DNA from: Xanthomonas chitinilytica
GTDB lineage: Bacteria; Pseudomonadota; Gammaproteobacteria; Xanthomonadales; Xanthomonadaceae
Length of the DNA: 64,000 bases
Assembly (NCBI RefSeq): GCF_026107455.2
Contig: NZ_JAPCHY010000003.1
Span: 62,001 to 126,000 of the forward strand
Direction of reading: 5' to 3'
The position numbers and the translations under genes are program-made. This document shows, piece by piece, positions 22,795-32,001 of the stretch; the first letter of the stretch is position 1; the number at the start of each line of letters is the position of its first letter. The notes under the pieces were generated by a model. It had not been told where the DNA came from and did not search any database. It was given only the letters and a program-made list of their open reading frames with translations.

Positions 22795-24264
22795 TTGAGT
22801 ACGCCCAACCCCACGACCACCCCGCCTTTGTTCACGGTCGTGCCCGCCGGCATCTTCGGCCCGCTGGCCTCGGCCAACCGCCAGAACTACTGGTCGCTGC
22901 TGTGCCGGCTGTTCGACGAGTTCTTCGGCCCGGACGCGCCGGTGCCGCCCAGCCACGGTTTCCCGCGCCGCGAGATCACCGCCGCGATCGAGCGCTACCT
23001 GCTCACCGACGACCCGTGGGAGGACGAGGACGGACAGGCCCCGGATGCGCCGCTGAACGTGCGCGCCAACGCCATCCACGACCGCTTCCGCACCGCCGGC
23101 TGGCTGCGCCAGGAGCGCATCGGCGCGCGCGAGATGGTGACCATGCCGCCGATGGTGGCGCAGCTGCTGTCCACGCTGGTGGAGTTCTGCGAACACGGCC
23201 CGACCTTCGTCTCGGCCAAGATGCGCTCGGTGGAGCTGCAGTTGCAGCAGGTGGCCGAAGGCCGCATGGACGGCGGCATCCTCGACGAGGCCGCCGACCA
23301 GGCGCGCCGGCTGCTGGTGTCGCTGGCCTCGATGAGCCTGCAGGTGCGCGACCTGATGCCGGAACTGAGCAAGGCCGAGACCACCGCGCAGTTCGCCCGG
23401 CAGTGGTTCGAGCGTTACGTCGGCCAGTTGTTCATCGGCGACTACGCCGAGCTGCACCGTGCCGACCACCCGATGGCGCGGCGCAGTTCGATCCTGGCGA
23501 TGGTGCAGCAACTGGAAACCGGTACGCAGCGCGAGACGCTGGTGGCGTGGTACCGCGAACACGTCAGCGGCGGCGACGAGGCACGCGCGCAACAGCGGTT
23601 GTCGCGCAGCCTCGGCCGCCTGCGCGAGCTGGAGCGCATCGACGAGTACCTGACCCGGCTGGACGAGGACATCCGCCAGGCCAACCGCCGCGCGCTGGCC
23701 TTCTTTGACTACCGCCTGCGCGCGCCGGACAAGCTCGACGTGCTGCTGCGCCGCGCCTGCCGTGGCGTGCTGTCGGCACCGGAGGAAGCCTTGCGGCTGC
23801 CGGTCGCGCCCGGCCCGCTGATGGATGAAACCCGGCTGCGCCCGCCGCACCGCAAGCCTGCGCCCATCCCGCGCAGCGCCAACGCCACCACCCCGCCCAC
23901 GCCCGAGCAGCTGGCGCGGCTGTCGCTGCTGCGGCGGATGAAGCGCGCGCGGCTGGTCAACGCCGAGGACATGGCGCGCTACGTCGGCCGCCACCTGCAG
24001 CACGGCACGGCGATCGAATCGGCGCAGCTGGACATCGCCAGCATCGAGGACCTGCGCGCTTATCAAACGCTGCTCACCCTGGCGCTGCGCGGCAACCGCA
24101 TCGGCGGCCTGCGCCGCGAGGACCCGCTGGGCCGGTTGCTGCGTGGTTTCCGCGTCGAACTGCTCGACATCGGCGAGACCCCCGACAACGACTACCTGCG
24201 CGGCCCGCGCTTCCGCATCCAGCGGGTCGGTGCGGCCGCTCCCACGCCTGTAGGAGCGACGTGA
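22795..24264 (+). CDS. jetA: Wadjet defence system protein JetA
   Basis: JetA is the kleisin-like (MukF/MksF-like) subunit of the Wadjet SMC complex, which recognises and cleaves closed circular plasmid DNA. The 489-residue product begins from TTG 22795 (STPNPTTTPPLFTVVPAGIFGPLASANRQ...), with AGGA about nine bases upstream; no ATG exists near this point. It is helical throughout, with a winged-helix-like N-terminal region and a central coiled segment (residues about 130-330). It is assigned as JetA mainly from its place before DUF4194-type, SMC and toprim genes. The last residues (about 8) and the TGA come from a palindromic repeat. Confidence 0.85.
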   Translation: MSTPNPTTTPPLFTVVPAGIFGPLASANRQNYWSLLCRLFDEFFGPDAPVPPSHGFPRREITAAIERYLLTDDPWEDEDGQAPDAPLNVRANAIHDRFRTAGWLRQERIGAREMVTMPPMVAQLLSTLVEFCEHGPTFVSAKMRSVELQLQQVAEGRMDGGILDEAADQARRLLVSLASMSLQVRDLMPELSKAETTAQFARQWFERYVGQLFIGDYAELHRADHPMARRSSILAMVQQLETGTQRETLVAWYREHVSGGDEARAQQRLSRSLGRLRELERIDEYLTRLDEDIRQANRRALAFFDYRLRAPDKLDVLLRRACRGVLSAPEEALRLPVAPGPLMDETRLRPPHRKPAPIPRSANATTPPTPEQLARLSLLRRMKRARLVNAEDMARYVGRHLQHGTAIESAQLDIASIEDLRAYQTLLTLALRGNRIGGLRREDPLGRLLRGFRVELLDIGETPDNDYLRGPRFRIQRVGAAAPTPVGAT

Positions 24265-24320
24265 GTCGCGACCGGGGACTGCCCGGTGAAGCCCGGTCGC
24301 GACCCACGCCGCTTCCACGC
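24249..24320. repeat. REP-like palindrome at the jetA 3' end
   Basis: TGTAGGAGCGACGTGAGTCGCGACCGG on the left, with a degraded right arm (GCCCGGTCGCGACCCACGCCGC). The TGA within GACGTGAGTC is the jetA stop codon. It lies between jetA and jetB. Confidence 0.8.
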
Positions 24321-24352
24321 ACCATTTCCCATTTTCGATTCCCGGCCACTGA

Positions 24353-24979
24353 ATGAAACGCAGCTGGAACACCCTCAGCCAGATGTCCAACGGCACCTAC
24401 ACGGTGCAGGACTTCGAACGCGCCGCCTATCGCCTGGCCACCGAGCAGGTGCTGTACGCCACCGACCCGCGCTCGCGCGTGGCCTATCACCTGGTCGAGG
24501 ACCACCACAACGACTTCGTCGCCGCGCTGGAGCCGCTGGGCATCCGCCTGGAGCGCAATGCGCACTATCGCTACGTGGTGGCCTTGCCGTCGCATGGCGA
24601 AGGCGCGCCGGTGACGCTGGACGAAACCCTGGCCCTGCTGGTGCTGCGCCAACGCTATGACGAAGCCATGCGCCAGGGCCTGATCGAGGACCACGGCGAA
24701 GTGGTGGTGGAACTGCCCGAACTGCAGGAAAGCTGGCAGGCGCTGACCGGCCGCGCCATGCCCGACGTCGGCGCGCTGCGCGCGCTGGCGCGCACGCTCA
24801 AGCGCTGGGGCGTGTGCCGGCTGGTGGACTCGGAAAGCGACGACCCGCAGCCGTTCCACCTGCGGGTACGCCCGGCCATCGTCGAGATCGTCGGCGAACA
24901 GTGGCTGCAGCGGCTGGACCAGCACAACCGCGACGATGACGGCGATGTGGAAACGGAGGACGACGATGCAGCAGCTTGA
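24353..24979 (+). CDS. jetB: Wadjet defence system protein JetB (DUF4194-like)
   Basis: JetB is the KITE-type (MukE/MksE-like) subunit that bridges the JetA kleisin and JetC SMC. The 208-residue protein starts MKRSWNTLSQMSNGTYTVQDFERAAYRLATEQVLY and has the family pattern with LDETLALLVLRQRYDEAMRQG and a C-terminal winged-helix region, ending in an acidic tail (DDDGDVETEDDD). The reading frame overlaps jetC by 14 bases, showing tight coupling. Confidence 0.88.
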   Translation: MKRSWNTLSQMSNGTYTVQDFERAAYRLATEQVLYATDPRSRVAYHLVEDHHNDFVAALEPLGIRLERNAHYRYVVALPSHGEGAPVTLDETLALLVLRQRYDEAMRQGLIEDHGEVVVELPELQESWQALTGRAMPDVGALRALARTLKRWGVCRLVDSESDDPQPFHLRVRPAIVEIVGEQWLQRLDQHNRDDDGDVETEDDDAAA

Positions 24980-27900
24980 GCGTGTCCATCTGGTCCAGTT
25001 CTTCCTGTTCGAGGCGCAGAGCCTGCAGCTGGACCGCACCAGCGCCATCATCGCGCCCAACGGTGCCGGCAAGAGCGCGCTGCTCGATGCCCTGCAGATC
25101 GTGCTGCTGGGCGGCGACCGCAGCCGCATCCGCTTCAACGCGCAGGCCGGCGGCAGCCACCGCGCGCGCACCATCCGCGACTATTGCCTGGGCGTGTTCC
25201 GCACCGGCGAGGAAGGCCGCAAGCGCCGCACCGCGACGACCTACATATCGCTGGTGTTCCGCGACACCGAGACCGGCGTGCCGTTGACCGCCGGCATCGC
25301 CCTGGGCGCATCAAGCGACGAACCCGATCACCGCGTGCACGGCCTGTACCTGCTGCCGGGCGTGGCATTGGAGCTGGACGAGCACGTCGAACGGGTCAAG
25401 GGCAAGGAACTGCCGCTGGCCTGGAACACCTTCCGCGAGTACATCAGCCGCCGTTGCAAGGAAGCCGGGGAAACCCCGCAGCTGCACCCCAATGCCGAAC
25501 GCTTCCTGCGCGACCTGCTGCTGCGCCTGCGCGCCGGCCCCTCGGTCAGCCCCGACCTCACCGCCTACCGCAAGGCCTTCCTCAACGCGCTGAATTTGCA
25601 GCGCGTCGAGGACGTGGACCTGTTCGTGCGCACCCTGGTGGCCGAGGACCGGCCTACCGACATCGCCCGTTTCCGCGCGTTGCTGGAAAGCTTCCGCCAG
25701 ATCAAGGAGAAGATCGAGCAGGTCAGGCAGCGCATCGATGCGGCCGAAGGCGTGGAGCGCCAGTACGAGAAGATCGCCGGCCAGGCCACCCGCGCCGCCT
25801 CCGCGCGGGCGCTGGCCGCCGAATACGCGCGCGACCTGTACAGCGAGCAGCTCGACCAGGCCGAAGGCGCACTCGGCGATGCGGAAAACGCATTGGCCGA
25901 CACCCGTCGTCGCCTGGCCGACACCCGCGTCGAGCGCGACACCCTGCGCGAGGAACAGGCCCGCGCCAACGCCCGCCTGCAGGGCAGCGCCGGCTATGGC
26001 GAACAGGCGCAGCTGGACGAACTGGCCGGTCGCGACCGCGACCGCCTCGCGCAGCTGAAGAAGGATCTGGCGCGCGAGATCGGCTTCGTCCGCGAGCAGT
26101 TCCGCCAGCTCGGCACCCTTGAGCTGGAGGGCATCGACGCCGACGTGCTGGCTGCCGCGCGCGCCGACTGGGACGGCTGGCATGCCGAATTGTCGGGGCT
26201 GGCCGCCGAGGACGCGCTGCCGTGGACGCCGGAGGACTTGTTCTCCCGCGCGCGGCAGGCATTGCAAGCCGCCGCACCGCTGCGCGAGCAGGTGGACCGC
26301 CACGCCCGCCAGTTGCACGCCGCCCACGACAAGGCGCGCGACGCGCTGGAAACCGCGCGGCAGAACCAGAAGCGGCTGGCCGCCGGCCAGGCCGAACTGC
26401 ACCCGGACACGGTGCGGCTGATGAGCTACCTGCGCGACGCCGGCATCGATGCACGCCCGGTCTGCGACCTGGTGCGCGTCACCGATGCAACCTGGCAACA
26501 CGCCATCGAAGGCTACCTGCGCAGCAACGTCGAGGCGCTGCTGATCCCCGACAAGGACGAGGAACGCGCGGTCAAGCTGTACCGCGGCCTGTCCGGCGGG
26601 CGCTCGGTGTATGGCGTCAAGCTGGCGCTGTCCAGCCAGGCGCGCAACTCGCGCGGCGCCGAGGAACCGGCCGCAGGCAGCGTCGCCGCGTTGCTGGAAG
26701 GCGTCAACGCCGATGCGCTGGCCTTCCTGCGCCGCCAACTCGGCGAACTGCGCTGCGTGGAAACCGAAGCCGAATTGGTGCGCAGCCGCCAGGGCCTGAC
26801 CCGCGACGGCCTGCTCTCGCGCGGTGGCAGCATCGAGCGCCTGCGCCTGCCTGCCGCCGGCGACCTGCGCATCGGCGCCTCCGACAACCGCGCACGCCTG
26901 CGCGTGCTGCACGAGGAAATCGAACAGGCCGAGCGCGCGGTGCGCGAGATCGAACCACGCCTGCGCCGCGCCGACGACTGCCAGCGCGGGCTGGCACGGC
27001 TGGCCGACGCCGACGCGGTGGCGCAGGCGCTGCACGAGCGCGTGCTCGAACACCGCCAGGTGGCCGAGCGCTACCGCAGCGCGCAGGACAGCCGCCGCGC
27101 CTCGCTGGACCCGGACCTGCTGCGGTTGTCCGAGCAGGTGCGCGAACTGAACCTGCAACTGGGCGAGTGCGAAAAGCGCGCCGAGACGCTGGTCGGCCAG
27201 GAAGCGGTGGCCGCCTCCGACCTCGAACGCACGCGCAGCCTGCTTGACGGCCTGCGCCAGCAGGAAGAACTGGTCGTGCGCCGCGCGGTGGAAGCCTTCG
27301 CCGACCCCGACGTCGACCCGAACCGGGTCGAGCGCCAGCGCGAGGAGCTGGACGAGAAGTACGCCTCGCTGGAGGAGCGGGCGCGCCGTTGCGACGAACG
27401 TGCCCGGGACAGCGACGCACAGCTGGCGCGGCTGCTGCCCGAGGCCTGGAGCGGGTTGGCGCAATACGCGCGCGACCACGCCATCGAACTCGACTTCGAC
27501 GCCAGCGCATGGCGGCCCGCACGCAGCCTGCTGCAACGCGAACTGACGCAACTGCGCGACACCGAACTGGTGCAGTACGAAGAAGAAGCGCAGCAGGCCT
27601 ACGCCACCGCGGTCGATACCTTCCGCACCGGCGTGGCTTCGACGCTGTACGACAACTTCACCCGGCTCAAGACCCAGATCGCCACGCTCAACCGCACCCT
27701 GCGTGCCAGTCCGGCGTTCTCCAACAACGAGCGCTACCAGTTCCACTACGAGGTGGTGCCGGAATTCCGCGAACTGCATCGCTTCATCCAGCGCGCCGCC
27801 GACATCGGCGGCGAAGACACCCTGTTTGAAAGTGCAGGGCAGGTGCCCGAGGCGTTCCGCGCGCTGGTCGAGGACAAGGCCAGCGCGCACGTGGCCAACT

Positions 27901-28397
27901 CGCCGCTGGACGACTACCGCCGCTTCTTCCGCTTCGAGGTGCAGATCCGCCAGGAAGACCGCGTGATCGGCAGCCTGAGCGAGCGCATGCGCTCCGGCTC
28001 CGGCGGCGAGCACCGTGCGCCGCTGTACGTGATCGCCGGCGCCGCCCTGGCCGCGGCCTACGGCAAGAGCGAGGCGCAGCCGGGCGGGCTGGGGCTGATC
28101 CTGCTCGACGAGTTCGGCGACAAGATCGACGCGCAGAACGCGCGCGCCATCACCGGCTACCTGCGCTCGCTGGGCCTGCAGCTGGTACTGGCCGCGCCGG
28201 ACACCGCGCAGGGCACGTTGTCCGGCGTGCTGGACAGCTACATCGAGCTGTTCCGCGATGGCGACCTGCTGCAGGCCGAACGCATCGAGGTCACCGAAGC
28301 CGCGCGCACCCTGCTGCTGTCCGACCAGTTCGACCTGCACCCGGAGCTGCTGGCGGCCGAGACCGAACGCATCGAACGCGAGCAGGCGATCCCATGA
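24966..28397 (+). CDS. jetC: Wadjet defence system protein JetC (SMC-like ATPase)
   Basis: JetC is the SMC motor that extrudes DNA loops and senses small circular DNA. The 1143-residue protein has Walker A APNGAGKSALL at residues 30-40, long coiled coils (about 200-480 and 640-950), a hinge-like globular part (about 485-630), the ABC signature region SGSGGEHRAPLY near residue 1010, and Walker B LGLILLDEFGDKID near 1045. The start at ATG 24966 is set by GGAGGA five bases upstream; an in-frame ATG at 24936 is less likely. Its TGA overlaps the jetD ATG (ATGA). Confidence 0.93.
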   Translation: MQQLERVHLVQFFLFEAQSLQLDRTSAIIAPNGAGKSALLDALQIVLLGGDRSRIRFNAQAGGSHRARTIRDYCLGVFRTGEEGRKRRTATTYISLVFRDTETGVPLTAGIALGASSDEPDHRVHGLYLLPGVALELDEHVERVKGKELPLAWNTFREYISRRCKEAGETPQLHPNAERFLRDLLLRLRAGPSVSPDLTAYRKAFLNALNLQRVEDVDLFVRTLVAEDRPTDIARFRALLESFRQIKEKIEQVRQRIDAAEGVERQYEKIAGQATRAASARALAAEYARDLYSEQLDQAEGALGDAENALADTRRRLADTRVERDTLREEQARANARLQGSAGYGEQAQLDELAGRDRDRLAQLKKDLAREIGFVREQFRQLGTLELEGIDADVLAAARADWDGWHAELSGLAAEDALPWTPEDLFSRARQALQAAAPLREQVDRHARQLHAAHDKARDALETARQNQKRLAAGQAELHPDTVRLMSYLRDAGIDARPVCDLVRVTDATWQHAIEGYLRSNVEALLIPDKDEERAVKLYRGLSGGRSVYGVKLALSSQARNSRGAEEPAAGSVAALLEGVNADALAFLRRQLGELRCVETEAELVRSRQGLTRDGLLSRGGSIERLRLPAAGDLRIGASDNRARLRVLHEEIEQAERAVREIEPRLRRADDCQRGLARLADADAVAQALHERVLEHRQVAERYRSAQDSRRASLDPDLLRLSEQVRELNLQLGECEKRAETLVGQEAVAASDLERTRSLLDGLRQQEELVVRRAVEAFADPDVDPNRVERQREELDEKYASLEERARRCDERARDSDAQLARLLPEAWSGLAQYARDHAIELDFDASAWRPARSLLQRELTQLRDTELVQYEEEAQQAYATAVDTFRTGVASTLYDNFTRLKTQIATLNRTLRASPAFSNNERYQFHYEVVPEFRELHRFIQRAADIGGEDTLFESAGQVPEAFRALVEDKASAHVANSPLDDYRRFFRFEVQIRQEDRVIGSLSERMRSGSGGEHRAPLYVIAGAALAAAYGKSEAQPGGLGLILLDEFGDKIDAQNARAITGYLRSLGLQLVLAAPDTAQGTLSGVLDSYIELFRDGDLLQAERIEVTEAARTLLLSDQFDLHPELLAAETERIEREQAIP

Positions 28398-29734
28398 GCC
28401 GGGCGCCGGGCAGCGAGCGCGACACGCCGGCCCGGCGCGTCCTTGAACGCTTGTTGCGGCGTGCCGAAGCCGCGGCGCTGGCCGGCGATCCGGAACCGGC
28501 CACGTTGTCGATGGACGGCAAGCGCGACGGCGCCGAGTACCGCGCGCTGCGCGGCGTGGCCGATTTCGAGGCGTTCCACGCGCGCATCGCCCTGGCCGAG
28601 CGCGCCGGCGCGATCACGGTCGAGCGCGACCGCCACCGCGACGACGGCGAGCGCTTGCTGCGCCTGCGCGTGCTCGATGCGGCGGCATTGGCGCGCGAGC
28701 TCGGCGTGGAGCTGTTGGGCGAACGCGTGGCGCGCGCGGAAGCCCTGCTCGTGCAATGGCACGCACCCCACCCGTGCAGGAGCGACGCGAGTCGCGACCG
28801 GGCTTTACCGGGAAAGCCCGGTCGCGACTCACGTCGCTCCCACGGGGATTCAGAAGGTGGGAACGCGGAACCCGGCGCGCAGCCGCACTTCCCCGTCATC
28901 GCCACGGTGCTGGACGCATGGCGCACCGGCCGCAAGGTGCGTGGCCACGGCCCGGACGCCGCCGCCGACCTGGCCGCTGCCGCGCACGCAGTGGCTGTCT
29001 TGCAGGCCGACGCACGCGGTGAACGCATCCTGCGCAGGGCCAGTGCGCAGTTGTTCGGCAACAGCAAGCGACTGGAAGCGCTGACCGCATGGCTGGACCT
29101 GCTGGTGACGGGCGAATTGATGCCCAGCGGCCTGGAGGACGAGCAGGTCTGGTCGGCATTGGGGCTGCGCAAGGAACCGCAGCCGCTGCTGCTGGCCGGG
29201 CAGGGCACGGTGGAACTGGACGATGCCAGTCGCCACACATTGCCGCAGCGCTGGCTGGGCTTCCCGGTGGATGCGGTGCGCGGCATCGCCACCGGCGCCC
29301 GCGCCCTGTTGAGCATCGAGAACCTCGCCAGCTTCCACGAGGCCGCCACCCTGCGTGGCGATGCCCCGGTGCTGCTGCTCTACACCGGCGGCATGCCGTC
29401 GCCGGCCTGGCGCACCGCCTACGCGCGCCTGCTTGCCGGGCTGCCGGCCGATGCCGCGCTGTACCACTGGGGCGATATCGATCGCGGCGGCTTCCGCATC
29501 GCCGCCAAGCTGGCCGACACGGCTCGGCAATCCGGTCGGGAGCTGCAGCCGTGGTTGATGGCACCGGATGAACTGCCGGTCGACCTCATCGCCGGTGCCG
29601 AAGCTCCGTCACCGACGGTGTTGACCACGATGTGCGACTGGGCGCACCGCGCCGGTTGGGACGCGGTGGCTGCCGCCCTGCAACGCACGCCGCTGCTGCT
29701 GGAACAGGAACACCTGCCGCCGCAGCTGCCGTAA
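28394..29734 (+). CDS. jetD: Wadjet defence system nuclease JetD (DUF3322-DUF2220, toprim fold)
   Basis: JetD is the topoisomerase VI-like nuclease that cuts DNA once JetABC has extruded it. In this 446-residue protein the toprim acidic residues are visible: Glu in LLSIENLASF (near residue 308) and the DxD of WGDIDRGGF (Asp361/Asp363). Residues of about 126-152 are encoded by a complete palindromic repeat inserted in frame between the N-terminal DUF3322-like part and the rest. The frame stays open, so the gene may still work with an extra Arg/Ser/Asp-rich loop. It ends the four-gene operon. Confidence 0.9.
   Translation: MSRAPGSERDTPARRVLERLLRRAEAAALAGDPEPATLSMDGKRDGAEYRALRGVADFEAFHARIALAERAGAITVERDRHRDDGERLLRLRVLDAAALARELGVELLGERVARAEALLVQWHAPHPCRSDASRDRALPGKPGRDSRRSHGDSEGGNAEPGAQPHFPVIATVLDAWRTGRKVRGHGPDAAADLAAAAHAVAVLQADARGERILRRASAQLFGNSKRLEALTAWLDLLVTGELMPSGLEDEQVWSALGLRKEPQPLLLAGQGTVELDDASRHTLPQRWLGFPVDAVRGIATGARALLSIENLASFHEAATLRGDAPVLLLYTGGMPSPAWRTAYARLLAGLPADAALYHWGDIDRGGFRIAAKLADTARQSGRELQPWLMAPDELPVDLIAGAEAPSPTVLTTMCDWAHRAGWDAVAAALQRTPLLLEQEHLPPQLP
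28771..28847. repeat. REP-like palindrome inside the jetD coding sequence
   Basis: CCCGTGCAGGAGCGACGCGA... pairs with ...TCACGTCGCTCCCACGGGG around the core GACCGGGCTTTACCGGGAAAGCCCGGTC. It is a full-length member of the family that otherwise lies between genes in this window. The jetD frame passes through it without a stop. Confidence 0.9.
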
Positions 29735-29964
29735 TCCGGCGGCTTGGGCGCCTGGACTTCGTCCACTCTCGTCCGCCGGTTCAAGGCGGCCCCGCCTTCG
29801 CCGGAGCAGGCTTCTTCACGATGAAGGAATGGGCCGGGGCGTCTTCGCGTGCCTGGTCCGGCCGCTCCGGGCCGGCGGCAGGGAGCCCCTCATGCATGAA
29901 GGACCGCCGGGGGCTGCCCCGGGCGACACGGCAATCGGGTGTAGCCGGTCGCGACGTTCGCTCA
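29735..29964. other. Intergenic region after jetD with no recognised gene
   Basis: About 230 bases between jetD and the FrmR operator. I see no convincing gene. A short GGTCGCGACGTTCGCTC (29948-29964) resembles half of the palindromic repeat and may be a decayed copy. Confidence 0.5.
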
Positions 29965-29983
29965 TATACTGTCCCCCAGTATA
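29965..29983. promoter_or_regulatory. FrmR operator
   Basis: TATACTG-TCCCC-CAGTATA is a perfect inverted repeat with 7-bp arms around a C-rich centre, ending 13 bases before the frmR ATG. The AT-rich arms around a C/G tract match the known style of CsoR/RcnR/FrmR operators, so the regulator next to it probably represses its own operon from here. Confidence 0.82.
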
Positions 29984-29996
29984 GATAGAGGTGGGT

Positions 29997-30272
29997 ATGC
30001 CGCATTCGCCGCAGGAAAAGAAGCGCGTCCTGGCCCGGGTCCGGCGCATCCGCGGCCAGTGCGATGCGCTGGACCGCGCATTGGAGGCCGGCGCCGAGTG
30101 CGGGCCGGTGCTGCAGCAGATCGCCGCGATCCGCGGCGCGGTCAACGGGCTGATGTCCGAAGTGATGGAGGCGCACCTGCGCGAGGAATTCGGCCAGCCC
30201 GCGCAATCCGATGCGCAGCGCGCCGAACGCGTGCGCGAGATGAGCATGCTGATCCGTTCCTACCTGAAATGA
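29997..30272 (+). CDS. frmR: Formaldehyde-responsive repressor FrmR (CsoR/RcnR family)
   Basis: A 91-residue all-helical repressor of the formaldehyde detoxification genes. Both residues needed for formaldehyde sensing in E. coli FrmR are present when the start is ATG 29997: Pro2 (MPHSPQEKKRVLARVRRIRG) and Cys35 (EAGAECGPVLQQ). The GTG at 29991 would bury Pro2, so it is not chosen. In the family, formaldehyde crosslinks Pro2 to Cys35 of the next subunit and releases DNA. It is followed by frmA after 63 bases, and an operator precedes it. Confidence 0.93.
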   Translation: MPHSPQEKKRVLARVRRIRGQCDALDRALEAGAECGPVLQQIAAIRGAVNGLMSEVMEAHLREEFGQPAQSDAQRAERVREMSMLIRSYLK

Positions 30273-31445
<1,173 letters not shown>

Positions 31446-31450
31446 CGGCC

Positions 31451-31996
31451 ATGCGCGCGGTCGAGCTGCTGCCGCACGATCCGGCCTGGGCGCACGTCGC
31501 CCGGGCCGAAGCGGCGACACTGCGCCGGTTGCTCGGCGACGGCCTGGTCGCCGTCCACCACATCGGCTCGACCGCGATCGCCGGCATCCGCGCCAAGCCG
31601 GTCGTCGACCTGATGGCGGTGGTGCGCGACCTGTCCGTGCTCGAGCTCCAACGCGACGGACTCGGGGCGCGGGGTTACCGGTGGCGCGGCGAGAACGGCT
31701 TGCCGGGGCGCCGCTACTGCACGAAGGACGATCCCGCCACCGGACGCCGCCTGATGCACCTGCACGGGTATGCCGAAGGTTCGCCCGGGATCGCGCGCCA
31801 TCTGGCGTTTCGCGACCACCTTCGGGGCAACCCATCGCTCGCGCTGGAATACGACCGCGAGAAAGAGCGCTGCCAACGCCTGCACCGGCTTGATCCGCGG
31901 GCCTACGGCGACTGCAAGAGCACCTGGATCCAGCGCATCGAACCGGATGCGGTCGCTGCTGCCGGCCTCGCCGCGAAACAACCCTTGACGGAGTGA
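31451..31996 (+). CDS. GrpB family protein (nucleotidyltransferase-like)
   Basis: A 181-residue member of the GrpB/UPF0157 family, a nucleotidyltransferase-fold group of unclear activity. Family signatures are VELLPHDPAWAHVARAEAATLRR, the motif HHIGSTAIAGIRAKPVVDLMAVV (GST plus acidic residue), and the C-terminal LAFRDHLRGNPSLALEYDREKE. It begins five bases after frmA and runs up to the fghA ribosome site, so it is inserted within the formaldehyde operon. Any role in that pathway is unknown. Confidence 0.9.
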   Translation: MRAVELLPHDPAWAHVARAEAATLRRLLGDGLVAVHHIGSTAIAGIRAKPVVDLMAVVRDLSVLELQRDGLGARGYRWRGENGLPGRRYCTKDDPATGRRLMHLHGYAEGSPGIARHLAFRDHLRGNPSLALEYDREKERCQRLHRLDPRAYGDCKSTWIQRIEPDAVAAAGLAAKQPLTE

Positions 31997-32001
31997 ATCC
32001 C

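Noticed and set aside
24966-28397. Interpretation of the SMC-like gene as a housekeeping SbcC/MksB protein
   Set aside because: The immediate partners (DUF4194-like gene upstream and a toprim DUF2220-like gene downstream, overlapping) fit Wadjet instead.
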